Assembly: GCF_963678845.1 (NCBI RefSeq)
Contig: NZ_OY787466.1
Coordinates: forward strand, 248,001 to 312,000
Reading direction: 5' to 3'
DNA length: 64,000 bases
From: an uncultured Bacteroides sp.
GTDB lineage: Bacteria > Bacteroidota > Bacteroidia > Bacteroidales > Bacteroidaceae
Shown in pieces: positions 52,385 to 61,653 of this stretch. A program made the position numbers and the translations under genes. Below the pieces are notes generated by a model, which was not told the DNA's origin, made no database searches, and saw nothing but the letters and a program-made list of their open reading frames with translations. Each line of letters begins with the position of its first letter. The first letter of the stretch is position 1.

Positions 52385-52407
52385 CTTATTAGCAATTTAA
52401 AGAGTTT

Positions 52408-52450
52408 AAAATCCGCATAAATCATTGATTTATGCGGATTTTCTTTTTTT
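52408..52450 (+). terminator. ssrA terminator
   Basis: AAAATCCGCATAAATCA and TGATTTATGCGGATTTT form a perfect 17-bp stem around one base, then CTTTTTTTT. Confidence 0.9.
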
Positions 52451-52609
52451 TTCTGATCTCTCTGCTATTAGCTACTTTTGCAAACTATGAATTTAAAACT
52501 TTAATCAAATATATTTTCTTTTAATTTAACTTAATGTGCGTATTGATTTTTGATTATTTGTTGTATAATTACGAATCAAAGATGTATATATAATTAAAAT
52601 AACTATTCT

Positions 52610-52963
52610 ATGAAAAAGGTTTTGCTGATGTCACTTCTTGTTGTTTTGGCAATAAATGTATTTGCCTATAAAACGTATTGTAAATTTCAATATTTGGATA
52701 ATCAGATTTTTGCCAAAGATAAGCCTTGTTTCAACTTCGGCTCTGGGTATAATGCTACTTTGCTTGATGAAAAAAATAAGCTTCTTTTGTTTAAATCGGA
52801 TATAGATGTGCTTAATTACATGAGCAAACTTGGATGGAATTTAGAACAAGGCTCAATATTGGAATTGAACCATAATTGGGGTAAGTGTGAATTTATTATG
52901 AGCAAGGAAGTTAAAACTGACGATGAGATATATCAAGGGCTTAATGTGAAATTTGATAAATGA
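52610..52963 (+). CDS. Small exported protein of unknown function
   Basis: The 117-residue protein has a signal peptide (MKKVLLMSLLVVLAINVFA, cleavage before YKTYC). The mature part has three cysteines (YCKF, PCFNFG, KCEFIM) and the segment LFKSDIDVLNYMSKLGWNLEQGS, which is reminiscent of proteins annotated as hypothetical in Bacteroides that carry DVLNYM-LGW motifs. No named function can be given. The hairpin at 52976-53010 follows it. Confidence 0.75.
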   Translation: MKKVLLMSLLVVLAINVFAYKTYCKFQYLDNQIFAKDKPCFNFGSGYNATLLDEKNKLLLFKSDIDVLNYMSKLGWNLEQGSILELNHNWGKCEFIMSKEVKTDDEIYQGLNVKFDK

Positions 52964-52975
52964 TTGCTTTTCAAT

Positions 52976-53010
52976 CCATTCGTCAATGGATTTTATTTAT
53001 TGACGAATGG
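52976..53010 (+). terminator. Terminator after the small exported protein gene
   Basis: CCATTCGTCAAT (52976-52987) and ATTGACGAATGG (52999-53010) are perfect arms; no T tract follows, so efficiency is uncertain. Confidence 0.6.
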
Positions 53011-53263
53011 CTGGAAATTATTGGTGAATAATAATTCAAACTCCCGCCTGTTTTTTTTTGAAAGCTGGCTGGAATCTGCCAAACATTGAATTACATTAAA
53101 AAAAAGACAGACGAGATGTTTTTTACATGGCACTTTTGCAAGATTTTACTAAAAATAGAAAGCATCCATAACTCTTTCACTCTTTCTTGTAAAATGTTTT
53201 AATATAGTGTGTTATCCTGTGATTGTAGCATTCTTATCTGTCACGAAATCCATCTTTTGGGGG

Positions 53264-53479
53264 CCTACCCTCACTTTTTTGAGTCATTTATCTCTAAATT
53301 GAACAAAACTCAGCTTGTTATGTATTCAGAAAAAATGAAAGTTAAAATCGATAAATTAAGCTCGAAAAAGTGAGGGTAGGTCTAATAATTGACTGATCAG
53401 TGATAGATGAAATTGCATCTATCACTGGTCAATTAGTTTATAATCAATATTATACAATAAAAAGTGATGGAGTGAGGGT
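53264..53479. repeat. GTGAGGG intergenic word repeats, locus 2
   Basis: CCTACCCTCACTTTTT (53264-53279) has a perfect inverse at 53365-53380, and GTGATGGAGTGAGGG occurs at about 53465-53479. The words match those at 14468-14578. Confidence 0.75.
53387..53434. repeat. Bulged hairpin before the GH92 gene
   Basis: AATTGAC-TGAT-CAGTGATAGATG (53387-53409) pairs with CATCTATCACTGGTCAATT (53416-53434); one arm has a 4-nt insertion TGAT and the loop is 6 nt. Confidence 0.75.
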
Positions 53480-53623
53480 ATATGTAGTTAAATACTGTTG
53501 GCAAAGAAACTAAAGTGCTCTTTCATTATCTAATAATTTATTTATTTTAAAATAAATAGCTATTTTTGCAAAATCAAATCAATTAAAAGAGACTATATAT
53601 TAATTGAATTCAATATCTATACT

Positions 53624-55927
53624 ATGAAACATATCAGATTATTAGCATTTACGTTTGCGTTTACCTTGTTTTTGATTGGAAATCCATTCAAAGCTTCAGC
53701 TGATGGAGAGACTTTTGATCCTGTTGAATATGTGAATCCATTAATAGGTTCTCAATCAACTTATCAGTTATCAACAGGCAATACATATCCTGCCATTGCC
53801 CGCCCATGGGGCATGAATTTTTGGGTTCCTCAGACCGGAAAGATGGGTGATGGATGGTGTTACGTGTATACAGAAAATAAAATACGTGGCTTTAAGCAGA
53901 CTCATCAACCAAGTCCGTGGATCAATGATTACGGTCAGTTCTCTATTATGCCGGTAGTTGGTGCTCCTGTTTTTGATGAGGAGAAGCGTGCTAGTTGGTT
54001 TTCGCATAAGGCAGAGGTTGCCAAGCCTTACTATTACAAAGTTTATCTTGCCGATCATGATGTGGTAACCGAGATTGCGCCAACTGAACGTGCAGCTATG
54101 TTTCGTTTTACATTCCCTGAGAATAATAAATCTTTTGTGGTAGTAGATGCTTTTGATAAGGGGTCATATATTAAAATAATACCAAATGAGAATAAAATCA
54201 TTGGTTATACAACAAAGAATAGTGGGGGAGTACCTGCAAACTTTAAAAACTATTTTGTGATCACTTTCGATAAGTCGTTTACATATAAATATACTTTTTC
54301 TGATGGTGAATTAAAAAAGGATGCCGAACAAACATCCAATCACGTGGGAGCTGTTATCGGATTTGAAACAGCCAAAGGTGAAGTAGTTCATGCTAAGGTA
54401 GCCTCTTCATTTATAAGTATTGAGCAAGCAAACCTTAACTTGAAAGAACTTGGTAGTGATAGCTTTGATCAGGTTGTATCTAAAGGAAAAGCTGAATGGA
54501 ATAAATCTTTAAGTAAGATAGAGATAGATGGCGGTTCATTAGACCAGTATCGTACATTCTATTCCTGCATGTATCGCTCCATGTTGTTCCCGCGCAAGTT
54601 TTATGAGATAGATGCATCTGGCAAAATAGTTCATTACAGTCCGTATAACGGCGAGGTGTTACCTGGATATATGTATACAGACTCAGGTTTATGGGATACG
54701 TTTCGTTGCTTGTTCCCCTTCCTCAACATGATGTATCCTTCAGTAAACAAAGAAATACAGGAAGGTCTTATTAATGCCTATAAAGAAAGTGGATTTTTCC
54801 CCGAATGGGCTAGTCCGGGCCACCGTGGTTGTATGGTGGGAAATAACTCGGCTTCCGTTCTGGTTGATGCATATATGAAAGGAGTAAAGGTTGCCGATCT
54901 TGAAACATTATACAAAGGACTTATCCATGGAACGGAAAATGTTCACCCAACTGTGTCATCAACCGGACGTTTGGGATACGAATATTATAACAAGCTGGGA
55001 TATGTTCCTTACGATGTGAAGATCAACGAAAATGCAGCCCGTACATTGGAATATTCGTATGATGACTGGTGTATTTATAAACTGGCAAAGGACCTTAAGC
55101 GTCCAAAGAAGGAGATTGATCTTTTTGCTAAACGCGCAATGAATTACAAGAATCTATTCGATAAGGAAACAAAGCTGATGCGTGGAAAGAATGCTGATGG
55201 TAAATTTATGTCTCCTTTCTCTCCACTGAAGTGGGGTGATGCCTTTACCGAGGGAAACAGCTGGCATTATACATGGTCTGTATTTCATGACCCGCAAGGA
55301 TTAATTGATCTGATGGGGGGTAAAGATACTTTTGTAAGCATGCTCGATTCTGTGTTTGCCGTACCTCCAGTGTTCGATGCAAGCTATTACGGACAAGTTA
55401 TTCATGAAATCCGTGAAATGCAGATTATGAATATGGGTAACTACGCTCATGGCAACCAACCTATTCAGCACATGATTTATATGTATAACTATGCCGGCCA
55501 ACCTTGGAAAGCGCAATATTGGTTGCGTGAAGTCATGAACCGCATGTATACCTGTAACCCTGATGGTTACTGTGGTGATGAAGATAACGGGCAGACTTCT
55601 GCATGGTATGTATTCTCTGCATTGGGATTTTATCCGGTATGTCCCGGAACAAACGAATATGTGCTGGGAGCTCCATTATTTAAGAAAGCTACTATTACGT
55701 TTGAGAATGGTAACAAGATGGTAATTAATGCACCCGATAATAGCACGAATAACCGTTATATTGAAGCAATGACTTTCAATGGTCGGGCTTATACGAAGAA
55801 TTATTTAAAGCATGCCGATTTGATTAATGGTGGAGAGATCAATATTCGTATGAGTGATACACCCAATAAGCAGCGCGGCATCCTAAAAGAAGATTTTCCA
55901 TATTCGTTCTCAGTTAACGAGAAATAG
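53624..55927 (+). CDS. GH92 family alpha-mannosidase-like enzyme with Gln at the general-acid position
   Basis: The 767-residue protein has a signal peptide (ending KASADGE) and the GH92 start YVNPLIGSQSTYQLSTGNTYPAIARPWGMNFW. Conserved blocks follow: SGLWDTFRCLFPFLNMM, SPGHRGCMVGNNSASVL, YNYAGQPWKAQYWLREVMN and the calcium and base region YCGDEDNGQTSAWYVFSALGFYP. In characterised alpha-mannosidases of the family the general acid is a Glu in a GNEP motif; here residue 612 is Gln in HGNQPIQHMIY. It probably acts in the periplasm or at the surface on mannose-containing glycans. It is not in an obvious glycan-use locus; its neighbour on the plus side is the small exported protein gene. Confidence 0.93.
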   Translation: MKHIRLLAFTFAFTLFLIGNPFKASADGETFDPVEYVNPLIGSQSTYQLSTGNTYPAIARPWGMNFWVPQTGKMGDGWCYVYTENKIRGFKQTHQPSPWINDYGQFSIMPVVGAPVFDEEKRASWFSHKAEVAKPYYYKVYLADHDVVTEIAPTERAAMFRFTFPENNKSFVVVDAFDKGSYIKIIPNENKIIGYTTKNSGGVPANFKNYFVITFDKSFTYKYTFSDGELKKDAEQTSNHVGAVIGFETAKGEVVHAKVASSFISIEQANLNLKELGSDSFDQVVSKGKAEWNKSLSKIEIDGGSLDQYRTFYSCMYRSMLFPRKFYEIDASGKIVHYSPYNGEVLPGYMYTDSGLWDTFRCLFPFLNMMYPSVNKEIQEGLINAYKESGFFPEWASPGHRGCMVGNNSASVLVDAYMKGVKVADLETLYKGLIHGTENVHPTVSSTGRLGYEYYNKLGYVPYDVKINENAARTLEYSYDDWCIYKLAKDLKRPKKEIDLFAKRAMNYKNLFDKETKLMRGKNADGKFMSPFSPLKWGDAFTEGNSWHYTWSVFHDPQGLIDLMGGKDTFVSMLDSVFAVPPVFDASYYGQVIHEIREMQIMNMGNYAHGNQPIQHMIYMYNYAGQPWKAQYWLREVMNRMYTCNPDGYCGDEDNGQTSAWYVFSALGFYPVCPGTNEYVLGAPLFKKATITFENGNKMVINAPDNSTNNRYIEAMTFNGRAYTKNYLKHADLINGGEINIRMSDTPNKQRGILKEDFPYSFSVNEK

Positions 55928-55930
55928 ATA

Positions 55931-56101
55931 CTAAATAGCTGGAGCACTTGATTCTTTAATTGCCCAGATAATAAAAACTAATAAAGCAATAAGAATAAGT
56001 ATAGCTGTTCCCCACATTAAAATGCCTTCTAACTTCTCGTGCTCTTTATTAATAAAACCGGCTTCATCATAACGATTTAGCCATTTTTTTAAATTGATCA
56101 T
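55931..56101 (-). CDS. 56-residue single-span membrane protein
   Basis: The minus strand encodes 56 residues from the ATG at 56101 to the TAG at 55931: a basic amphipathic start (MINLKKWLNRYDEAGFINKEHEK), one membrane helix (ILMWGTAILILIALLVFIIWAI) and a short tail (KESSAPAI). A consensus -7 box TACATTTG lies at 56144-56137. It converges on the mannosidase gene with only 3 bp between the stop codons. The family is unknown; small size has probably kept it from annotation. Confidence 0.75.
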   Translation of the reverse strand: MINLKKWLNRYDEAGFINKEHEKLEGILMWGTAILILIALLVFIIWAIKESSAPAI

Positions 56102-56136
56102 AAAATAAAAATATAGTCAGGTTTTTTTTCTGAGCG

Positions 56137-56144
56137 CAAATGTA
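56137..56144 (-). promoter_or_regulatory. -7 element of the 56-residue protein gene
   Basis: TACATTTG on the minus strand, 36 bp before the ATG. Confidence 0.5.
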
Positions 56145-56151
56145 AGCTACT

Positions 56152-56209
56152 AAAATGATATTTATTTTATATAAAATGGCATTTGTTTTATCTAAAATAA
56201 TATCATTTT
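56152..56209 (-). terminator. AT-only long hairpin after the SNF2 helicase gene
   Basis: The arms 56152-56176 and 56186-56209 pair over about 24 bp with one extra base and one mismatch, around a 9-nt loop TGGCATTTG. It starts 29 bp beyond the helicase stop codon. A T tract is absent and the stem has few G/C pairs, so it could be a repeat rather than a terminator. Confidence 0.55.
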
Positions 56210-56237
56210 GCTATCAAATTAAATAAATTACGTCAAA

Positions 56238-59200
56238 TTAAAGAATGTTCAATAACTCTTTCCATTCTTTATTGTTGAATGATTTTAATGGGTTGTTTGA
56301 AGTAATAAAGCTTTCTGCCAGCTTACTTTTCTTTTCCTGGAGTTTGATAATTTTCTCTTCAATGGTGTCGCTGGTTATAAATCGATAAACCATTACTTGT
56401 TTAGTTTGGCCAATACGATGGGCTCGGCTCACGGCTTGCATTTCGGCAGCTGGGTTCCACCACGGGTCAATGATAAATACATAGTCGGCCTCTGTAAGGT
56501 TGAGGCCCACACCACCGGCTTTGAGGGAAATAAAGAAGGCGTAGATGTCTTTTTCGTTAGTAAAGCGGGCAATTTCCTTTTCCCGGTCGGTAGTTTGCCC
56601 TGTTAGTAAGGCGTATTTCCATCCGTTACGTTCAAAAGCCTCTCCTAGAAGATGGAGATATTTCACGAACGAAGAGAAAATAAGTACTTTGTGGCCTTCA
56701 CTCATCAGCATTTCATAAGCTTCAAGTATCTGTTCCATCTTGCCGGAAGAGAATGGGTAGTCGGATATCAGCATACGTGGGTGATTAGCCATTAAGCGCA
56801 GACGAGTCATTCCTTGCAGTGCAACGAAGCTGTTTTTTTGAATACTTTCCTTGCTGCTGATTTCCATCAATGCATTACGTAAGATATTCTTTTCCTTTTT
56901 ATAAATGGTTTCCTGTTCGGGAGACATTTCACAATATCGTACCTCTTCAGTAAGCGAAGGTAGTTCTGGCGCAACCTGGTCTTTAGTCCTTCGCAGAAAG
57001 AAAGGTTTTATAAGTTGCTGAAGACGAGCCTCCATGCGGTTGTTTCCTTCTTTTGTGATGGGAGTGATAAAATGATTCCGAAAACTTTCTGAATTACCCA
57101 GCATTCCTGGGTTGATAAAGTTAAACTGTGCCCAAAGATCCTTCAGGGAGTTCTCTATTGGGGTACCGGTCAGTACCATTCTGTGCCTGGCTTTTAATCT
57201 GATAACGGAATGATAAGTAACCGAATCAGGATTCTTTATGGTTTGACTTTCATCCAAAATAACACATTCAAAAGGATAGTCTTCAATCAGTTCAATGTCA
57301 TTCCTGAGCACTCCGTAAGTGGTGAGTATTATATTGTAATGGTTGAATATGCGTTTTATACCTTTGCTTCTCAGTCTGCCCGATCCTGAATATTCATAGG
57401 TACTAAGAGAACTGAACTTTCTTATTTCCCTAATCCAGTTTGGAAGGAGGGAAGTGGGAACAACTACCAGCGAAGCCGGAAGAGGTTCGGGATATGAAAC
57501 GAGTTTATCCTCTCTTGCTGATTCTGAAACGCAAGGAGCCTCTATTGATGAATGTATTTCTGCAGCTTGATGAGAAGTATCTGTATGAACTGCTGCATCA
57601 GGTAGTGTAATGAAATCTTCAGCCTGCTCACCTCCGAAAAGGGAGAGCTGTCCGGTTGCATCAGTACAATAGGAGCTGTCCGGATTAAGAATAGCCTCTT
57701 TTGTGATAGCTTCCGATGGATTATACAAATGTTGTAGCATAGTGATTGTTTGCAAGGTTTTTCCAAGTCCCATGTCATCAGCCAAACAACCGCCGAAGTT
57801 ATTTTCCATTAAATGTACCATCCACGAGAATCCTTCCTTCTGATAAGAGCGAAGGATAGCTTTTATCCTTGGTGGAATAGGGTATTCTCTTTTATCTATA
57901 TAATCTGATTGCAGCTTTCTAAGCTCTTTTCCGAAACTTCCCTGATCCAGCTCATCCAACAATTTGAAGTGAACTTTCTGTAACCGGATGCTTTCTTGTT
58001 CTTTGGTTCCAAGTGCCATGAGTTCACTGTATTTTTCAAACCATTCCTCCGGAAGTAAAGCAATATCACCATTGGGAAGAATAAATTCCCGCTCTCCTTT
58101 GATAATATGTCTTTTAAAATGAAAGAAGGGAAAGCTGAAGTCACCTATCCGGACTTTTATTTGAATATCAAACCAATCAGGCTGCACATTGATTTCTTGT
58201 TTCAGAGATATTTCTCCCAAATAGTAGTTTGAACCTGATTCGGAATGACCCAGCTCAAACATTTCCTGAAGTGAATTTTTATGTATGTCTATCCACCTGA
58301 TAAGACTCCTTTCCTGTGCATCATCTGATAAAAGAAATTGTGAATCGCCAACCTGTTTCAATCCCCAATTCTGTAGTTGCTTCACGCATTGTTCTTCCCA
58401 AAGAATATCCCGGGTATAATAATGGATAATATATTTGCCATCGGACTCTTCTATTCTCACATACTTCTTTTGATTTTTCTCTCCCGGAGTAAAGGAGTGT
58501 TCATTATAATAGAACCGGAGTTTTAGTAATGGTTGCTGTAACACAGATTTCTCTATTGACAGTTTCGCCTTTCGTAGAGTTGAGTCTTCTGTTATTTCAA
58601 AACCGGAAGCATCTACCTGAAATTGTTCCAAGGCAGGTAGTACAATTTGTTCCATATATTTTCGGGTCATCGATGCTGGTACCTCTACTGATTTTTTATT
58701 AAAGAAAGGTAACAGACGAGATGCTTCTACATCTCTGAATACTAGCAATTCATCTTTGGCCATGATGCATGCTGGCTGGGAAGTAAGTATAATTACCGGC
58801 TTTCTTTCTTTCAGACTTACCGGTTTTCCATTGCTTTGGCAGGTTATTGAATATCGGAAAAAGAGTTCAGTTGCTTCAAAATGGAAAGATGCTTCAACAT
58901 CTTCTTTCATCAACCTAATCCGGCTATGGTTATAGAGTTCTTTTTTTCCTAGTTCTTTGTAATAAAGCGGTATATTGTTGGCACGAATCAGTTGTATTAT
59001 TTCCAGTTGCTTTTTATCTACGTAAGGACGAATATTTTCTTTAAGTTTCTGCTCCGTCAGTTTGCGCAAGAAAACAGATACAGTCTTTTCTTTTGAGAAT
59101 ACGTTCATCAGATTCTTTTCAGAATAGCACAATGACAATCGGATAATTTCTTTTTCAGCTTCGGTAAGTGATTTGTCGGATAGAGAAGCAGAGGTAGCCT

Positions 59201-59420
59201 GCTCTTCAACTATAATAATTTCTTCCGATTCTTTTTTAACAAGGTAAGGAATCAGAATTGTTCCTAAGCTCAGATGGCGGGTGAGGCCCACTATAAATTT
59301 CAACATTGAAAGATTGTTTTCTTTATTTCCTGCAAAGATAACTTCTTTGTTCCAGATACAAAATGTTGCGATTGAATTTAAACAAACCGAACGAACTAAT
59401 TGTTTTAATATTGCCATCAT
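56238..59420 (-). CDS. SNF2/RapA-type DEAD-like helicase (Swi2/Snf2 ATPase)
   Basis: From the tandem ATGATG at 59420 the protein has about 1060 residues. The N-terminal half is a poorly conserved SNF2-associated region. The ATPase core begins near residue 520 with RSYQKEGFSWMVHL and Walker A DDMGLGKTLQTI, then CVILDESQTIKNPDS, VLTGTPIENSLKDLWAQF, SLKAGGVGLNLTEADYVFIIDPWWNP and SRAHRIGQTKQVMVYR. These ATPases move along double-stranded DNA and remodel protein-DNA complexes. A loop of about 75 residues inside the core (after TMLQHLYNPSEAI) is low-complexity and acidic. A longer frame would overlap the divergent sucC gene, so the start at 59420 is chosen. Confidence 0.9.
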   Translation of the reverse strand: MMAILKQLVRSVCLNSIATFCIWNKEVIFAGNKENNLSMLKFIVGLTRHLSLGTILIPYLVKKESEEIIIVEEQATSASLSDKSLTEAEKEIIRLSLCYSEKNLMNVFSKEKTVSVFLRKLTEQKLKENIRPYVDKKQLEIIQLIRANNIPLYYKELGKKELYNHSRIRLMKEDVEASFHFEATELFFRYSITCQSNGKPVSLKERKPVIILTSQPACIMAKDELLVFRDVEASRLLPFFNKKSVEVPASMTRKYMEQIVLPALEQFQVDASGFEITEDSTLRKAKLSIEKSVLQQPLLKLRFYYNEHSFTPGEKNQKKYVRIEESDGKYIIHYYTRDILWEEQCVKQLQNWGLKQVGDSQFLLSDDAQERSLIRWIDIHKNSLQEMFELGHSESGSNYYLGEISLKQEINVQPDWFDIQIKVRIGDFSFPFFHFKRHIIKGEREFILPNGDIALLPEEWFEKYSELMALGTKEQESIRLQKVHFKLLDELDQGSFGKELRKLQSDYIDKREYPIPPRIKAILRSYQKEGFSWMVHLMENNFGGCLADDMGLGKTLQTITMLQHLYNPSEAITKEAILNPDSSYCTDATGQLSLFGGEQAEDFITLPDAAVHTDTSHQAAEIHSSIEAPCVSESAREDKLVSYPEPLPASLVVVPTSLLPNWIREIRKFSSLSTYEYSGSGRLRSKGIKRIFNHYNIILTTYGVLRNDIELIEDYPFECVILDESQTIKNPDSVTYHSVIRLKARHRMVLTGTPIENSLKDLWAQFNFINPGMLGNSESFRNHFITPITKEGNNRMEARLQQLIKPFFLRRTKDQVAPELPSLTEEVRYCEMSPEQETIYKKEKNILRNALMEISSKESIQKNSFVALQGMTRLRLMANHPRMLISDYPFSSGKMEQILEAYEMLMSEGHKVLIFSSFVKYLHLLGEAFERNGWKYALLTGQTTDREKEIARFTNEKDIYAFFISLKAGGVGLNLTEADYVFIIDPWWNPAAEMQAVSRAHRIGQTKQVMVYRFITSDTIEEKIIKLQEKKSKLAESFITSNNPLKSFNNKEWKELLNIL

Positions 59421-59452
59421 AATCGTATCACTTTCATTAATATTTTTAACAG

Positions 59453-60595
59453 ATGAAAATACATGAATATCAGGCAAAAAACCTTTTATCTTCTTACGGT
59501 ATTCCCGTAGAGCAACATATTCTTTGCCAGAACGCAGATGAAGCTCTTTTGGCATATGAAGAGCTTAATATGAAGAAAGTAATGATTAAAGCACAGGTAC
59601 AAGCTGGTGGAAGAGGAAAGGCTGGTGGGATAAAACTTGCTAAAAGTGCCGATGATGTTATGAACTATGCCAGTTCAATACTGCAAATGACCATTAAAGG
59701 TCTGCCAGTTACAAAAATACTGGTTAGTGAAGCTATTAACATTGAATCGGAGTTTTATCTCAGCTTTAGCATTGATAGGAAAAACAGATCTGTCATTATG
59801 ATGTTGAGCTCTGAAGGAGGAGTGGAGATAGAAGAGGTTGCCAAGTATACTCCTGAAAATATTTATCGTGTTAATATTGATCCTTTTGTGGGATTGCCTA
59901 GTTATATAGCCAGACGAATAGCTTTCTTTTTGTTTGACGACATGGATCTTGTTAATCAGATGGTGCAGATACTGCAAAAAATGTATCAGCTGTTTATTGA
60001 TCAGGATGCATCACTTATAGAAGTCAATCCGTTGGTGCTCACTGAAGAAAGAAACCTTATTGCAGTTGATGCAAAAATGACTTTTGATGATTGTGCGTTA
60101 TATCGTCAGGAGGATATTTGTTTTTTCTCAGAGCCTACAGAAGAGGAAGAAATGGAACTGCAGGCAAAAGCTAAAGGATTCAATTATGTTCACCTGACAG
60201 GTGATATAGGATGCATGGTTAATGGGGCCGGATTGGCGATGGCAACTATGGATATGATTAAACTCTATGAAGGTAGTCCTGCTAATTTCCTGGATATCGG
60301 CGGCAGCTCAAATCCCAAGAAGATTACGGAAGCAATGAAAATGTTGTTGCAGGATGACCGCCTGAAGGTGATTCTTGTTAATATATTCGGAGGAATAACC
60401 CGCTGTGACGATGTGGCTAATGGCTTGCTCAAAGCCTATGAACTGTTGCATGCTGATATTCCGGTTGTTGTGCGCCTTACCGGTACCAATGAGGAAGAAG
60501 GAAGGGCATTGCTTCGCACATCAAGCTTTATAGTAGCTGAAACAATGAAAGAAGCGATCAAAATAGCTGTGAATCAATCAATAAAAGCTGGATAA
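59453..60595 (+). CDS. sucC: Succinyl-CoA synthetase (ADP-forming) beta subunit
   Basis: The 380-residue protein has the ATP-grasp start MKIHEYQAKNLLSSYGIPV, the loop AQVQAGGRGKAGGIKLAKS, LIEVNPLVLTEERNLIAVDAKM and the CoA-ligase end NFLDIGGSSNPKKITEAMK, with VNIFGGITRCDDVANG. It is slightly shorter than the E. coli protein. With SucD it interconverts succinate and succinyl-CoA with ATP formation, here likely in the succinate/propionate pathway. It starts 33 bp from the divergent helicase gene. Confidence 0.95.
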   Translation: MKIHEYQAKNLLSSYGIPVEQHILCQNADEALLAYEELNMKKVMIKAQVQAGGRGKAGGIKLAKSADDVMNYASSILQMTIKGLPVTKILVSEAINIESEFYLSFSIDRKNRSVIMMLSSEGGVEIEEVAKYTPENIYRVNIDPFVGLPSYIARRIAFFLFDDMDLVNQMVQILQKMYQLFIDQDASLIEVNPLVLTEERNLIAVDAKMTFDDCALYRQEDICFFSEPTEEEEMELQAKAKGFNYVHLTGDIGCMVNGAGLAMATMDMIKLYEGSPANFLDIGGSSNPKKITEAMKMLLQDDRLKVILVNIFGGITRCDDVANGLLKAYELLHADIPVVVRLTGTNEEEGRALLRTSSFIVAETMKEAIKIAVNQSIKAG

Positions 60596-60626
60596 GATAA
60601 TAAATAATCAAATAAATTCATTAGAT

Positions 60627-61511
60627 ATGAGTATCCTAATAAACGAATCAACCCGTCTGGTTGTACAGGGCATCACTGGCAGAGACGGATACTTTCATGC
60701 TATGAAGATGAAGGCTTACGGAACAAATGTGGTGGCAGGAACTTCTCCCGGAAAGGGAGGCACTGATGTTGATAATATTCCTGTGTTTAACACCATGTAT
60801 GAGGCTGTTGATCAGACTGGAGCCAATACTTCTGCTATTTTCGTTCCTCCTGCATTTGCTGCTGATGCTATTATGGAAGCTGCCGATGCAGGTATCGGAC
60901 TGATTATTTGCATCACTGAAGGAATACCCACTCTTGATGCTATTAAAGCATACAGTTTTGTTCAGCAGAAGGGGGCTGTACTTATTGGTCCTAACAGTCC
61001 GGGGCTGATCTCACCGGGTAGAAGTATGGTGGGCATTATGCCTTCCAGAATATTCACAAAGGGTAGTGTTGGAGTAATTAGCCGAAGCGGAACATTAACT
61101 TATGAGGTTGTTTCTCATCTTACGGCTAAAGGATTAGGTCAATCTACTGCTATTGGGATTGGTGGCGATAAGATTGTTGGACTACGTTATCGTGAACTTC
61201 TGGAGATGTTTGAGAAAGATAGAGAGACACAGTCAATTGTCCTTATCGGAGAGATTGGTGGATGTGCAGAAGAACGAGCTGCTGAATTTATCCGCTGGCA
61301 AATAACCAAACCTGTTGTAGTCTTTATTGCCGGACAATTTGCTCCGCCGGATAAACAGATGGGACATGCCGGAGCTATTATCTCCAGTGGAATGGGTACA
61401 GCTGCTGAGAAGATTGCTGCTTTTGAGGCCGCTGGCGTTATGGTGGCCCGGGAACCTTGTATGATTCCTAAACTGATTGTGGAAACTCAACTTAAAAGAA
61501 TTCGGGTGTAA
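60627..61511 (+). CDS. sucD: Succinyl-CoA synthetase alpha subunit
   Basis: The 294-residue protein has the CoA-binding fold (RLVVQGITGRDGYFHAMKMKAYGTNVVAGTSPGKGG), GPNSPGLISPG and the phosphohistidine loop KQMGHAGAIISSGMGTAAEK. It forms the catalytic dimer with SucC and follows sucC by 31 bp. The hairpin at 61567-61635 ends the operon. Confidence 0.96.
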   Translation: MSILINESTRLVVQGITGRDGYFHAMKMKAYGTNVVAGTSPGKGGTDVDNIPVFNTMYEAVDQTGANTSAIFVPPAFAADAIMEAADAGIGLIICITEGIPTLDAIKAYSFVQQKGAVLIGPNSPGLISPGRSMVGIMPSRIFTKGSVGVISRSGTLTYEVVSHLTAKGLGQSTAIGIGGDKIVGLRYRELLEMFEKDRETQSIVLIGEIGGCAEERAAEFIRWQITKPVVVFIAGQFAPPDKQMGHAGAIISSGMGTAAEKIAAFEAAGVMVAREPCMIPKLIVETQLKRIRV

Positions 61512-61566
61512 AGAGGCTAATGGTCTTCTGGAATAATAGAATAATTGAGCACCGTCAATGAAATAA

Positions 61567-61635
61567 AAATGGCTGTCTTAAAAAGAATCTTCAAATCATT
61601 TCTGAAAAGAGATTCTTGTTAAGATAGCCGTTTTA
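61567..61635 (+). terminator. Terminator between sucD and the PLP enzyme gene
   Basis: AAAATGGCTGTCTTAA (from 61566) and TTAAGATAGCCGTTTT (to 61634) form the outer stem with one mismatch pair, with an inner AAGAATCTT / GAGATTCTT stem. A and T tracts are on both sides, so it serves both converging genes. Confidence 0.8.
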
Positions 61636-61653
61636 CTATTCTATTCAGACTTC

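Larger units (their letters stand above)
52964..53623. other. Intergenic with terminator, word repeats and hairpin before GH92
   Basis: It contains the terminator at 52976-53010, the GTGAGGG word repeats (53264-53479) with an internal hairpin at 53387-53434, and a -7 box TATTTTTG at 53561-53568 for the mannosidase gene. No gene seen. Confidence 0.6.

Noticed and set aside
52167..52385. 72-residue open frame on the minus strand over ssrA
   Set aside because: It lies entirely antisense to the tmRNA, whose structure and tag are clear; spurious ORFs opposite ssrA are common.
59421..59555. Longer N-terminus of the SNF2 helicase
   Set aside because: It would overlap the start of the divergent sucC gene by about 100 bp, and the extra residues are not helicase-like.
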